A stretch of 61,564 bases of DNA from Eubacterium sp. (lineage in GTDB: Bacteria; Bacillota; Clostridia; Peptostreptococcales; Anaerovoracaceae). The number at the start of each line of letters is the position of its first letter. The stretch's first letter is position 1. The stretch is taken from positions 1-61,564 of the forward strand of contig JAETRU010000014.1 in NCBI GenBank assembly GCA_021769965.1. Reading direction: 5' to 3'. The position numbers and the translations under genes were made by a program. Under the pieces are notes generated by a model that was given only the letters and a program-made list of their open reading frames with translations, was not told the DNA's origin and searched no databases. Shown piece after piece: positions 35,524-44,649 of this stretch.

Positions 35524-36108
35524 TCACCTCTTAAAAAATCCCAGAAGCAGCGGCATCATCTTTCTGCTGTATTCCGCCAGAGAATAAGCGCCTTCTGTCA
35601 GACACCAGTCGGTGACAATGGCACGCTCCGTCATCACATAGGCGCGTACCAGCTCGCTGACCGTCATATCGCCGGTCAGTTCCCCCGCAAGCTGCCCTTC
35701 CTCAATAATTCCAGTAATCAGACGAAAGTACACCCGGTTGGTGTCCAGCAGATGGCGGTATCCGCTGCCCTGCAGCTGCTCGGCATACATAGAGCCCAAA
35801 AGCTGCGGTGCGATCATATCCTCGATCATTGCGTGGATCTCGCTGTTGAGAAATAGAAGCTTCTGGAAACTGTCCATATCCGGATTCAGTTCCTTTTCCA
35901 GTTTTTCATATTTCTCGTCCAGAATATCAGACCAGGTAGCCAGTAAATCGCCTTTTCCTTTGAAGTAATAGTAAAACGATCCTTTCGCGATCTGTGCTTC
36001 TTCCAGAATATTGTCCAGAGTCGTATTTTCATACCCCTTCTCGCGGAACAGCTTCCATGCGGCCTCTATAATGCGGCTCTTCGTGTCTTTACGATTCTCT
36101 TTGCTCAT
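35524..36108 (-). CDS. TetR/AcrR family regulator
   Basis: A 194-residue protein with an N-terminal TetR DNA-binding domain (IIEAAWKLFREKGYENTTLDNILEEA). The C-terminal helical ligand domain is not specific enough to assign an effector. It is on the same strand as the MerR gene and the proC operon upstream, but its regulatory target is not evident. Confidence 0.88.
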   Translation of the reverse strand: MSKENRKDTKSRIIEAAWKLFREKGYENTTLDNILEEAQIAKGSFYYYFKGKGDLLATWSDILDEKYEKLEKELNPDMDSFQKLLFLNSEIHAMIEDMIAPQLLGSMYAEQLQGSGYRHLLDTNRVYFRLITGIIEEGQLAGELTGDMTVSELVRAYVMTERAIVTDWCLTEGAYSLAEYSRKMMPLLLGFFKR

Positions 36109-36155
36109 CTGTCCTTCCCCTCATGTACAAGTTCTGTCCGGTCTTCCACGCCTTT

Positions 36156-36947
36156 TTACATGCTGGCTGCTTTGTCCATGCAGCCTATCATACATTCGAT
36201 CAAAGCGCTGCGGAAGCCTTTTTCCTCAAGGATGCGCACTGCCTCGATGGTAGTGCCCGCAGGAGAGCAGACCATATCTTTCAGCTCGCCCGGGTGCTTA
36301 CCCAGTTCTGATACCATAGCCGCGCTGCCTTCTACGGCCTTTGCCGCGAATTTATACGCCTGCTGTCTCGGCATACCGCCCATGACCGCCGCGTCTGCCA
36401 TGGCTTCGATCATCATGAATACATAAGCAGGAGAGCTTCCGCTTACAGCAACCACTGCATCCATCACATGCTCAGGGATGATCTCGTAATCGCCGAAACC
36501 GCCCAGAATGTTTCCGGCAGTTTCCTTGTCCGCCTCTGTCACAAATTCGTTGCAGCACATAGCTGTCATGCCGCAGCCCACCATGGCAGGTGTATTCGGC
36601 ATGGTTCTGACGATCCGCACGTCCTTGCCGAACTGATCGGCAAGCCATGAAAGAGTTTTGCCCGGAGCGATGGTAATGACAAGCTGTCCGTCTACCGCGT
36701 CTCTGATTTCCTCGATGACAGTCTGGTAATACTGCGGCTTCACCGCCAGCACCACGATGTCAACAGCTTTCACCAGCGCAACATTTCCATCCGCCTTCTG
36801 AATGCCGAATTTTTCTGCCGCTTTGTCCGCCGCAGCCGCGAGGGCGTCTGTTCCGTAGATATCCGCAGGCGCAAAAACCTTTTCTTTGATGATGCCGCCC
36901 ATGATGGCAGAAGCCATATTGCCGCAGCCGATAAATCCAATTTTCAT
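36156..36947 (-). CDS. proC: Pyrroline-5-carboxylate reductase
   Basis: A 263-residue NAD(P)H enzyme: the Rossmann motif IGFIGCGNMASAIMGG and the C-terminal dimerisation segment around VCSPAGTTIEAVRILEEKGFR are clear. It reduces pyrroline-5-carboxylate to proline. Being downstream of hypD and the M18 peptidase, it would finish hydroxyproline conversion to proline; it may also complete the ProBA biosynthetic route. Confidence 0.95.
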   Translation of the reverse strand: MKIGFIGCGNMASAIMGGIIKEKVFAPADIYGTDALAAAADKAAEKFGIQKADGNVALVKAVDIVVLAVKPQYYQTVIEEIRDAVDGQLVITIAPGKTLSWLADQFGKDVRIVRTMPNTPAMVGCGMTAMCCNEFVTEADKETAGNILGGFGDYEIIPEHVMDAVVAVSGSSPAYVFMMIEAMADAAVMGGMPRQQAYKFAAKAVEGSAAMVSELGKHPGELKDMVCSPAGTTIEAVRILEEKGFRSALIECMIGCMDKAASM

Positions 36948-36961
36948 AAGTCTAACCTCTC

Positions 36962-38344
36962 TTACTTTAATTTTTCAAAAAATACGCGGCAGGCAAGACA
37001 TGCCTCGTATAAATCGCTCTTTAACATAAACTCATATGGAGAGTGGGCGCCCAGCACACAGATCGCCGCGTCAAAGCTTTCCATCCCCATATTGGCATAA
37101 TCCACCGCCATAGTGCCAAAGCCGCCGAGTTTTTCGATGCCCGCAAAAGGCTGCCAGATCACGCCGTTATCGTTGAACACTTTGCGCACCTGTCCCAGAA
37201 ATTCCGCGCTGGCCTCGCTGGTGTCCATCTTTCCGTACCTGCTTGGATATTTGATCACCTGCAGACCGTGGCCCAAAAGAGAGCCGCTGTAAGGTTCGCA
37301 GAGCTCCGGATAGTTAGGGTCGTTGCCGCAGACCGCTTCCAGAGACATCACTTTGCTGCCCAGCTGGATCCTGTTCAGCGTAATGCCCTCGCCGCCGCAG
37401 CCGCTTTTTTCTGCCAGCAGACGCAGGAAATAGTCGGTGACTCTGGAATGAGAACCGGTGCGTCCCGCAAAACCGACCTCTTCCTTATCCGCAAAGATCG
37501 CGACAGCAGTTCTTTCCGGCGCTTCGCACGCCAGGATCCCGCAAAGCTGGGCATACACCGCCGCCCGGTCATCAAAACCGTAACCGCACAAAGCGCTGCT
37601 GTCAAGACCGATATCTCTGGTCTTTCCTGCCGGTACGATCTCGATCTCCGCGCTGATAAAATCTTCTTCTATCATACCATATTTTTCGTAGAGATACTGC
37701 AGGATATTTGCTTTTACTGCTTCCGCCATATCACCTTCTGCTGCATTGGCGCCCAGAAAGACGTTCATCTGTTCATGATTGTAAGCTTCGTCCTGTTTTT
37801 TCTGTGCCTGATTTACAGAGTAATGCAGCGACATGTCAGTGATAAAGAGAGCCGGTTCATCTTCCGATGTACCCTCCGCGATTTCCACTGCAGAACCGTC
37901 TTTGCGCACCACTGTGCCGTACATGGACAGAGGCGTACTGGTCCACTTTTCCAGTTTGGAAAGGCTGTACATACAGGTTTTTCCATAGGCAAAGCCGTCT
38001 TTTTCAAAGATCGGCATGATCTTGAAGTCAAGACGCGTGCAGTCGGTATGAGCCGCCACAATGTTCGCCCCTTCCGTCAGCGGTCTGCTGCCGGCTACAG
38101 CCAGAAAAAGCAGCTTTCCGTTGTCGCTGTAGTATACTTTATCTCCTGCCTGCACATGCTCCAGCTTTGTGATATCGGCAAAGCCTGCGGCTTCCGCTCT
38201 TTTGATGACCTCCGCCGCGCAAAGACGCTCCGTCCTTGCCGCGTCATTGAACGCCTTAAAATCGGCAGCTGCCTCCATGATTTTACTTTTTTTCTCATCT
38301 GACGCAGTGTTCCAGATATTGGTGCGCTTATATTCAAGTTCCAT
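36962..38344 (-). CDS. M18 family aminopeptidase
   Basis: A 460-residue di-zinc aminopeptidase. Ligand segments are VAAHTDCTRLDFK, GYGFDDRAA, FADKEEVGF and GAHSPYEF. The family forms tetrahedral dodecamers and removes N-terminal residues, often acidic or neutral. The gene lies between hypD and proC with 14-bp gaps, so it probably releases residues including hydroxyproline from imported peptides. Confidence 0.92.
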   Translation of the reverse strand: MELEYKRTNIWNTASDEKKSKIMEAAADFKAFNDAARTERLCAAEVIKRAEAAGFADITKLEHVQAGDKVYYSDNGKLLFLAVAGSRPLTEGANIVAAHTDCTRLDFKIMPIFEKDGFAYGKTCMYSLSKLEKWTSTPLSMYGTVVRKDGSAVEIAEGTSEDEPALFITDMSLHYSVNQAQKKQDEAYNHEQMNVFLGANAAEGDMAEAVKANILQYLYEKYGMIEEDFISAEIEIVPAGKTRDIGLDSSALCGYGFDDRAAVYAQLCGILACEAPERTAVAIFADKEEVGFAGRTGSHSRVTDYFLRLLAEKSGCGGEGITLNRIQLGSKVMSLEAVCGNDPNYPELCEPYSGSLLGHGLQVIKYPSRYGKMDTSEASAEFLGQVRKVFNDNGVIWQPFAGIEKLGGFGTMAVDYANMGMESFDAAICVLGAHSPYEFMLKSDLYEACLACRVFFEKLK

Positions 38345-38358
38345 CCTGGTCTCCTCTC

Positions 38359-40734
38359 TTAGTTAAAATCCTGCTCAGTTCTCATAATAATTTCATCCTG
38401 CAGCGCTTTGGACAGATTGCGGAAATAATCGCTGTATCCTGCCACACGGACGATCAGATCCTTGTTCTCTTCAGGGTGCTTCTGCGCTTCGATCAGAGTT
38501 TCTCTGCCTACCACGTTGAACTGAATGTGATGGCCGTCCATAGCAAAATAGGATTTGATCAGATTTGCCATCTGGGCAAGTCCTGTCTCGCCGGCTACGG
38601 TTTTCGGCGTAAATTTCTGATTGAGCAGCGTACCGCCTGTAGTCAGATGATCCATCTTCGCAGCGGATTTGATGACGCTGGTCGGTCCGTAAATGTCCGC
38701 GCCCTTTTCCGGTGAAATACCTTCTGATACAGGCATATGGGCGTGTCTGCCGTTGGCGCTCGCCATCATGACCTCTCCGAAGTATACGTGGCAGGTGGTC
38801 GGCAGCATGTCGATGCGGTAATGTCCGCCTTTGGTGTTCGGTCTTCCCGTTACGGAATCTCTGAAATACGCGAAGACTCTCTTCATGATGTCATCGGCAT
38901 AATCGTCGTCATTGCCATACTTCGGGCTGGCGTCATGCACCCAGTGATAGATGTCGTCGTGTCCCTCAAAGTCATCTGCCAGCGCTTCCGTCAGCTGTTT
39001 CATATCAAAGTGTTTTTCGTCAAATACATTGTATTTGATCGCTGCCAGACAGTCGGTAATGGTACCGATCCCCACGCCCTGAATGTAGCTGGTGTTATAT
39101 CTGGCGCCGCCTGCATTGTAGTCCATGCCCTTCGCGATGCAGTCGTTGGTGATGGAAGAAAGAAGCGGTACCGGCATCTCCTTGGCATAGATCTGCTCAA
39201 TGACGTTGGTGCCTCTGACCTTGACATCCAGGAAATACTCTACCTGTTTGAAGTAGGCAGTTTCCAGTTCTTCATAGCTCTTGTAGTCTGCAGCATAGCC
39301 TGTTTCAAGACCCAGCTGTCTTTCCGCTACAGGATCATACCCGTTGTTTAAGGTGATCTCCAGGATCTTCGGCAGGTTGAAATATCCGTTTAAAATATAG
39401 GCTTCGTTTCCGAAAGCGCCGGTCTCCACGCAGCCGCTGGTGCCGCCCAGACGGGCATCCGCAATGGATTTCCCCGCATTGACAAGTTCCATGACGATTG
39501 CTTCTGTATTGTAAAATGCCGGCTGGCCCCAGCCCTGTCTGGAGATCTCGCAGGCCCTTTCGAGGAATTTTCTCGGGGTCTTTCTGCTGATCTGCACGTT
39601 GGAGCTTGGCTGCAGCAGACGCATATCGTCCATGCAGTCTAAAATCAGATAGCTTACCTCGTTGACGCCGTTTTCTCCGTCCGGCGTGATGCCGCCTGTG
39701 TTGATGTTGACAAAGTCGGTATAGGTGCTGCTCTCTTTCAGGGTGATGCCTACCTTCGGCGGCGCAGGCTGGTTATTGAACTTCACCCAGAGGCATTCCA
39801 GAAGTTCCAGCGCCTTTTCTTTGTTCAACGTGCCGTCTTCTGTGTCTTTTCTGTAAAACGGGATCAGATGCTGATCCAGTCTTCCCGGAGAAAAAGCATC
39901 CCAGTTGTTCAGCTCGCCGGTCACACAGATATGTACAAACCAGTACATCTGAATAGCCTGCCAGAAAGTCTCCGGCGCATGCTCCGGCACGACTTTGCAG
40001 TTTTCGGAAATCTGCAGAAGCTCCGCTTTGCGCGTTTCGTCCGTTTCTGTTTCAGCAAGCTCTGCCGCGTAAGCCGCGTAGCGTTTTCCCAGAGCGATGA
40101 TCGCCTCGCAGGCAAGCTTCATGCCTTTCAGTTCGTTTTCCTTTGCCAGCGCGTCCGGATCGTGATGGAAATCCAGCTCTTTCATGGCCTTTTCGATACG
40201 ACCGATACGCTCGCCGAATCCTTCGCTGTAAATTCTGTTACCGCAGACGGTATGGCCCGGTCCTCTTTGTTCCATAAACTCCGTGAAAATACCGGCTTCA
40301 TAAGCTGCCTTCCATTCCGGTGTCATGTGGTCCAGAATCTTCTTCCGGATGGTCCTGTTCTGCCAGTAAGGGATAATTTCTGACTCCTGCATGGCAAATC
40401 CCGCTTCGTCCACAGAGAAGTTGATCAGGTCTCTGTCGTTCATCACGTGCATATCCTCCATGCTGTGGCAGCAAAGCTCCGGGAATGTCGGCGCGCCCTG
40501 CGGTGATGCGCCCTTTTCGCCTACGATCAGTTCCCCTTCGCCGATGTAGAGGGTCTTTTTCTCACAGTAGTCTTTCAGGGTCTGTCCCCGCAGCTCCGGT
40601 ACAGACAGCGTACCCTCAAAGCGCTTATATGTTTCCGTCATGATCTTTGCCCGTTCCATATCGATATATGGCTGGGTCGTCACGCTTTTTTCCCTCAGCT
40701 TCTGCACTCTCTCGTTCATGCCTCTTCGTTCCAT
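38359..40734 (-). CDS. hypD: Trans-4-hydroxy-L-proline dehydratase (glycyl radical enzyme)
   Basis: A 791-residue glycyl radical enzyme. The C-terminal glycyl-radical loop is RVAGYSDYF and the thiyl-radical Cys lies in GGTSGCVETGAFG, the arrangement seen in hydroxyproline dehydratase. Placement beside its activase and proC supports this over glycerol or choline-type enzymes. It converts trans-4-hydroxyproline to pyrroline-5-carboxylate. The start follows AGGAGGAT, which overlaps the end of the activase gene. The enzyme is oxygen-sensitive, fitting an anaerobe. Confidence 0.9.
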   Translation of the reverse strand: MERRGMNERVQKLREKSVTTQPYIDMERAKIMTETYKRFEGTLSVPELRGQTLKDYCEKKTLYIGEGELIVGEKGASPQGAPTFPELCCHSMEDMHVMNDRDLINFSVDEAGFAMQESEIIPYWQNRTIRKKILDHMTPEWKAAYEAGIFTEFMEQRGPGHTVCGNRIYSEGFGERIGRIEKAMKELDFHHDPDALAKENELKGMKLACEAIIALGKRYAAYAAELAETETDETRKAELLQISENCKVVPEHAPETFWQAIQMYWFVHICVTGELNNWDAFSPGRLDQHLIPFYRKDTEDGTLNKEKALELLECLWVKFNNQPAPPKVGITLKESSTYTDFVNINTGGITPDGENGVNEVSYLILDCMDDMRLLQPSSNVQISRKTPRKFLERACEISRQGWGQPAFYNTEAIVMELVNAGKSIADARLGGTSGCVETGAFGNEAYILNGYFNLPKILEITLNNGYDPVAERQLGLETGYAADYKSYEELETAYFKQVEYFLDVKVRGTNVIEQIYAKEMPVPLLSSITNDCIAKGMDYNAGGARYNTSYIQGVGIGTITDCLAAIKYNVFDEKHFDMKQLTEALADDFEGHDDIYHWVHDASPKYGNDDDYADDIMKRVFAYFRDSVTGRPNTKGGHYRIDMLPTTCHVYFGEVMMASANGRHAHMPVSEGISPEKGADIYGPTSVIKSAAKMDHLTTGGTLLNQKFTPKTVAGETGLAQMANLIKSYFAMDGHHIQFNVVGRETLIEAQKHPEENKDLIVRVAGYSDYFRNLSKALQDEIIMRTEQDFN

Positions 40735-40738
40735 TTTC

Positions 40739-41644
40739 TTATCCTCCTATTTTTACGTTCTGAAAACCCATATCGATCAGTTTCTGTTTCATATCTGCAA
40801 GTTCCGCGTCTGACGGCGGACTGAATGAATCTTCGTAGGTCCTGCCCAGCTGTCTGTATTTATCCCTGCCGTAGTCATGGTAAGCGATCAGGTTGATCTG
40901 TGCCGGATTTACGTGGTTTTCTGTAAGCCACCGGGCGACAGCTTCCATATGGCTGACACTTGCGTTGACCGGCTTTACCAGCGGCAGTCTGAGCCAGATC
41001 TTTGCCCCGGATGCTGCCAGCTTTGTAAGATTCTCCAAAATCAGCGTATTGTCCACGCCCATGTATTTCCGGTGTGTCTCCTGATCCAGCGCTTTTAAAT
41101 CATATAAAAAGGTATCCACATATGGGATGATCTCCTGCAGTCTTTCCCACGGGCAGAAGCCGCAGGTATCGATGTTCACGGAAATTCCTTCATTATATAA
41201 GCTTTCTGTCAGCGCGCGAAGGTAATCGCGGTCTATGGTCATGACCTCCCCGCCGGACAGCGTAACGCCGCCGCCGGATTCCTCGTAAAATATCTGATCG
41301 GAAGTCAGCTTCTTTACCAGCTGCTTTACATCATAAGCTCTGCCTACTGCTTCCAGCGCCTGGCTTCTGCATGCCGCCTCGCATTTTCCGCAGCTTCTGC
41401 AAAGGGTTTTGTCCACGGAAATGCCTTCCTCCGTCATGGAGACCGCGTGGAGCTGACAGGCTTTGATGCAGCTGCCGCAGCCAGTGCACCGGTCTTTATA
41501 ATAGCGGATCTCTCTTCCCGGGTTTTGGGTCTCCGGATTATGACACCAGCTGCAGTGAAGGAGGCATCCTTTAAAGAACACCGTGGTTCTGATGCCTGCT
41601 CCGTCATGAATGCAGTATTTCTGAATGTTTGTAATGTATGTCAT
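40739..41644 (-). CDS. hypE: Glycyl-radical enzyme activating enzyme (radical SAM)
   Basis: A 301-residue radical SAM activase with CLLHCSWC near residue 28, then two ferredoxin-like clusters (CTGCGSCIKAC and CRSCGKCEAAC) and the GGVTLSGGEV segment typical of PflA-like enzymes. It installs the glycyl radical on HypD. It is the first gene of the operon and overlaps the hypD ribosome binding site. The symbol follows usage for the hydroxyproline system, not NiFe-hydrogenase HypE. Confidence 0.9.
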   Translation of the reverse strand: MTYITNIQKYCIHDGAGIRTTVFFKGCLLHCSWCHNPETQNPGREIRYYKDRCTGCGSCIKACQLHAVSMTEEGISVDKTLCRSCGKCEAACRSQALEAVGRAYDVKQLVKKLTSDQIFYEESGGGVTLSGGEVMTIDRDYLRALTESLYNEGISVNIDTCGFCPWERLQEIIPYVDTFLYDLKALDQETHRKYMGVDNTLILENLTKLAASGAKIWLRLPLVKPVNASVSHMEAVARWLTENHVNPAQINLIAYHDYGRDKYRQLGRTYEDSFSPPSDAELADMKQKLIDMGFQNVKIGG

Positions 41645-41715
41645 TGCTGCTCTTCTCTTTTCTGCTTTTTTCTTTGTTTTATCGGCTTTTGGACTAAAGT
41701 TTATACCGTAGTCTA

Positions 41716-41745
41716 ATTATAGCATTTCGCAGGCAGCAGTGTCAA
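41716..41745 (-). promoter_or_regulatory. Sigma-A promoter of the hypE-hypD-M18-proC operon
   Basis: On the minus strand TTGACA (41740-41745) and TATAAT (41716-41721) are consensus with 18 bp between. Just downstream, GACTA...TAGTC forms an imperfect dyad around +1 to +25 and may be an operator. Confidence 0.8.
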
Positions 41746-41823
41746 TAGTCTTCACCCCGCTTTATTTACCAAATCACGCGCGAATTTTGTACGGTCTATA
41801 CATATTTTCGATTATAATCAACA

Positions 41824-41888
41824 AATTTTGCAATATTGTTTATTTTTTTACTTAAACACTTGAATTTTATTTTGAATTTTGTTAAAAT
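41824..41888 (+). promoter_or_regulatory. Promoter and TTTTGCAA operator of the first GntR gene
   Basis: TTGAAT (41860-41865) and TAAAAT (41883-41888) have a 17-bp spacer. Upstream lies AATTTTGCAATATT (41824-41837), one mismatch from the perfect palindrome found twice at 47.2 kb. This suggests the regulator controls its own promoter and possibly the divergent hyp operon. Confidence 0.65.
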
Positions 41889-41925
41889 ATAGAAAGGAAG
41901 ATTATGAAGGAAAGGAACGATTATT

Positions 41926-42588
41926 ATGGCAAACAGCACCACTTTGTCTGAACAAATATATGACGAACTTTATCACGACATTACCGACCAGCGCCTGGTC
42001 TGCGGTCAGAAACTGACGCTGAAAATTCTGAAGGAGCGGTTCAAAGTAAGCCATACGCCAATCAGGGAGGCCCTGACCCGCCTTTCCGAAAACGGTCTCG
42101 TGACCTACTATTCCAACTGCGGCGTTACGGTAAAGGAGTTCACGGAAAATGACATCCGCCAGATCTTCCAGATGATCGGCGAACTTGACGCTCTGGCGAT
42201 TCAGTTCTGCAAAAACGCCTTTTCTGAGGCACCTCTGATCTTCGAACTGGAACAGATCATTAAGAAGGGCAACGCCCTCCTTGCGGAAAACAAAATCGCT
42301 GAGTGGAAGGATTACTCAGAAGAATTTCACATCGCATTTTACCGCCATGCGCAGAACGATTATCTCAACGATGCCGCGAAGAAACTTCGCTCTCAGGTCG
42401 AGGTACTGTCCTGCATGTATTATCAGCCGGTCAACGTGGAGGACATCAACATGCGTCACAGCGAGATCTTCGAATGTATCAAAAATGGCGACTTTGACAG
42501 CGCCGCGAACCTGATGCGCAAACACCTGCAGTTCGATATGGTCTATGCGCTCAACGCCTATCAGGAGGCACAGAAGAAAAAGGCATAA
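41926..42588 (+). CDS. GntR family regulator with FCD-type domain (copy 1)
   Basis: A 220-residue GntR regulator. The winged helix contains HTPIREALTRLSENGLVTYYSN, followed by an all-helical FCD ligand domain (about 80-215). It is divergent from the hydroxyproline operon and strongly similar to copies at 47.3 and 48.2 kb. FCD regulators usually sense small organic acids; the ligand here is unknown. The ribosome binding site AAAGGA is upstream. Confidence 0.9.
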   Translation: MANSTTLSEQIYDELYHDITDQRLVCGQKLTLKILKERFKVSHTPIREALTRLSENGLVTYYSNCGVTVKEFTENDIRQIFQMIGELDALAIQFCKNAFSEAPLIFELEQIIKKGNALLAENKIAEWKDYSEEFHIAFYRHAQNDYLNDAAKKLRSQVEVLSCMYYQPVNVEDINMRHSEIFECIKNGDFDSAANLMRKHLQFDMVYALNAYQEAQKKKA

Positions 42589-42603
42589 AGAATAGAATTT
42601 GTT

Positions 42604-42644
42604 AAGGGAGCCACTTTGTCAGGAAGAACTCCCTTTGTTTTCTA
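42604..42644 (+). terminator. Terminator of GntR copy 1
   Basis: AAGGGAG (42604-42610) pairs with CTCCCTT (42629-42635), followed by TGTTTTCT. Confidence 0.7.
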
Positions 42645-42731
42645 TATAGGGCGATAGAATAGTACCGCAATATCATTATCAATTTCCCACAATTAGTTGC
42701 ATCTTTTTACTGCTTATGGTATATTGTTATT

Positions 42732-42825
42732 AACAAGAACAGCCGCTTTTAGCGGAGCGGCTCAAGTCCATAAAGTTATGCATTTGAAACCGTCAAACGC
42801 TGAGTTTGGCGGTTTCCGTTTTATT
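42732..42825 (+). ncRNA. Putative antisense RNA antitoxin
   Basis: A promoter, TTGCAT (42697-42702), 17 bp, TATATT (42720-42725), would start an RNA near 42732. It has a hairpin AGCCGC...GCGGCT and ends at a terminator (42786-42798 with 42803-42815, then CGTTTTATTT). The RNA is complementary to the 3' part of the toxin mRNA on the other strand and overlaps the toxin stop codon, the arrangement of type I antitoxins such as RatA and SR4. Confidence 0.65.
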
Positions 42826-42904
42826 TGTCCCTTCTATCAACGAAGGTGGCAAGTGCAATCAGTACAAGTGTATAGCTAAAAATTTCTGTCCAAGTTATGT
42901 ACAT
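42821..42904 (-). CDS. 27-residue membrane peptide, putative type I (holin-like) toxin
   Basis: The peptide starts MYITWTEIFSYTLVLIAL and ends in the charged tail DRRDK: one hydrophobic membrane helix with a short polar end, as in TxpA/BsrG-type and 'putative holin-like' toxins. A strong ribosome binding site GGGAGGTGG precedes the ATG at 42904. The 5' leader of about 120 nt contains GCTGCCG/CGGCAGC and a CCACC segment that could mask the ribosome binding site. A longer frame through the leader is rejected. Confidence 0.65.
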   Translation of the reverse strand: MYITWTEIFSYTLVLIALATFVDRRDK

Positions 42905-43031
42905 TTGCAACCACCTCCCTTCCTCTCCGGTTGGTTGGTGGACTTTCGCCGCCAGCGGCATATTCCCTGGTATGTTAAGCCGCTGCCGTTGGTTACGGCA
43001 GCTTGCTTGCAACCTATTTGTTCTTTATTTC

Positions 43032-43060
43032 ATTATACGGAACATTTGTTCTTGTGTCAA
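43032..43060 (-). promoter_or_regulatory. Consensus promoter of the toxin gene
   Basis: On the minus strand TTGACA (43055-43060) and TATAAT (43032-43037) are both perfect, with the ideal 17-bp spacer. Transcription from about 43025 gives a leader of roughly 120 nt. Such a strong promoter for so small a gene is typical of type I toxins. Confidence 0.8.
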
Positions 43061-43124
43061 TAATAGCGCGGGATAATTTCATGACAAATCCATAACAAAT
43101 TGCAGAATAGCCGCTGCCGCCTAG

Positions 43125-44621
43125 CTATCTCAATTTTTCCCGGAATTCCTCAAAGGCTTTCATCGCGCTGTCGGATACACCCACCTGCTCCATGTAATGC
43201 TGCATGCGCCGTATCTGCTCCTGCAGATGCTCATCTAAGCCACCTGTTTCAACCGCGCAAGCCGTTTGCCCTGCTTCCCCGGAAACCGGTGCGGGGATCT
43301 CCGCCTTCAGATACACGTCCATTCTCCACAGTAAATATAATGGAAGGCTGTATGTGTACGTCTGTTCCACAAAGTTCTCTCCGATATTTTTCATAGAGCA
43401 TCTGAATCCCAGTTCCGGCTGATATCTTTTGCAAAAAAGCCGATAACTCTTTGCTTTTGTGTTCACTTCGGCCTTACTTTCAATGGGAATCAGCTTTTCA
43501 TCCTCTTCAATCAGAAAATCCAGTTCCGCCGTATTGCCGGATTTCCAAAAATACGGCTGTTTCCCCAGCGCCAGAAGCTCCGTCATCACATAATTCTCCG
43601 TCAAAGCGCCCTTAAAACGATCAAAGCGTTCCGTTCCCTGCAAAATAGTCTGTGCTGAGACCCCTGACTTTCTGCGCAGAAGTCCTACATCGGACAGATA
43701 CACTTTGAAATTTGTTTTATTTGCGCAGAAGGAAAGCGGCAGCTCCGGTTTTTCCACCAGTTCCAGACGATAAGCAAGACCCGCGTCGACAAGCCACTGG
43801 AGCGCGTCTTCCAGGTCCTTTGCCCTCGCTCCCTGTTTTACATGGGAAAAAACAAATTTGTGATTGTCCTTTGCCAGCTGCGCCGGGATCGCATCCCAGA
43901 TCCACGTGATCTTCGGTACTTCAGCAATAGGCGCGTGTTTAGAAAAATCACTGCGGTAATCAATCAGAATGTTATCCTGAATGCGTTCAACTTTGTCAAA
44001 ATCATGACTCTCTACCCAGGCCGCCACCGCTTCCGGCATGCCGCCCACCGCATAATAGATTCGCTGCAGTTTACCAAGGGGCTCTGTATATGCTGCCGGC
44101 AGCGCTTTTTCAAAATCAAAATGCTGTATGCCCGCATGCAGTTTCGGATCTTCCGCCTGCAGAAACTCAGAAAAATTCATCGGATACATCTGCATATGAT
44201 CCACTTTTCCTACCGGAAAAGAGATATGATCCCGCTTCAGCGCCACACCAAGGAGCGATCCCGCGCAGATCAAATGAAGCTTTCTGTTTTCTTCGCAGAA
44301 ATATTTCAGAGAAGTTACGGCCCGGGGACATGCCTGAATCTCATCAAAAATCACCAGAGTTTTTCCCGGAACCAGCGGTTTTCCATGATACAGCTGTCCC
44401 AGTTCCTCCAAAATGCGATCCGTTTTAAGATTATAATTGAAAACACTTTGCAGCCCCTCATCACCTTCAAAATTGAAATAGGCCACGTCTTCAAAGCACA
44501 TCTCTCCAAAACGCTTCATAGCGTAAGTCTTTCCGCACTGTCTCACGCCTGTAAGTATCAAAGGTTTTCTGTCCGGATCATCCTTCCATGCTTTCAGCTT
44601 TTTTATGATTTCTCTCTCCAT
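43125..44621 (-). CDS. AAA ATPase with DUF4143 domain (copy 1)
   Basis: A 498-residue protein. The ATPase domain has Walker A GVRQCGKT and Walker B LVIFDEIQ and the AGSLLG sensor segment. The C-terminal DUF4143 domain includes AELDFLIEEDEKLIPIESKA, with D and ExK spaced as in PD-(D/E)XK folds. After residue 430 there is a tail with coiled-coil potential. The start follows GGAGG. The function of the family is unknown; it is common and patchy in clostridia. Two other such ATPases are in this window. Confidence 0.85.
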   Translation of the reverse strand: MEREIIKKLKAWKDDPDRKPLILTGVRQCGKTYAMKRFGEMCFEDVAYFNFEGDEGLQSVFNYNLKTDRILEELGQLYHGKPLVPGKTLVIFDEIQACPRAVTSLKYFCEENRKLHLICAGSLLGVALKRDHISFPVGKVDHMQMYPMNFSEFLQAEDPKLHAGIQHFDFEKALPAAYTEPLGKLQRIYYAVGGMPEAVAAWVESHDFDKVERIQDNILIDYRSDFSKHAPIAEVPKITWIWDAIPAQLAKDNHKFVFSHVKQGARAKDLEDALQWLVDAGLAYRLELVEKPELPLSFCANKTNFKVYLSDVGLLRRKSGVSAQTILQGTERFDRFKGALTENYVMTELLALGKQPYFWKSGNTAELDFLIEEDEKLIPIESKAEVNTKAKSYRLFCKRYQPELGFRCSMKNIGENFVEQTYTYSLPLYLLWRMDVYLKAEIPAPVSGEAGQTACAVETGGLDEHLQEQIRRMQHYMEQVGVSDSAMKAFEEFREKLR

Positions 44622-44649
44622 CCTCAGCCTCCACGGTTATTCTGTTTTT

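Noticed and set aside
37043-38302. A 419-codon open frame opposite the M18 aminopeptidase
   Set aside because: Shadow frame; rich in His, Cys and Phe with no motif, while the other strand has all M18 ligand motifs.
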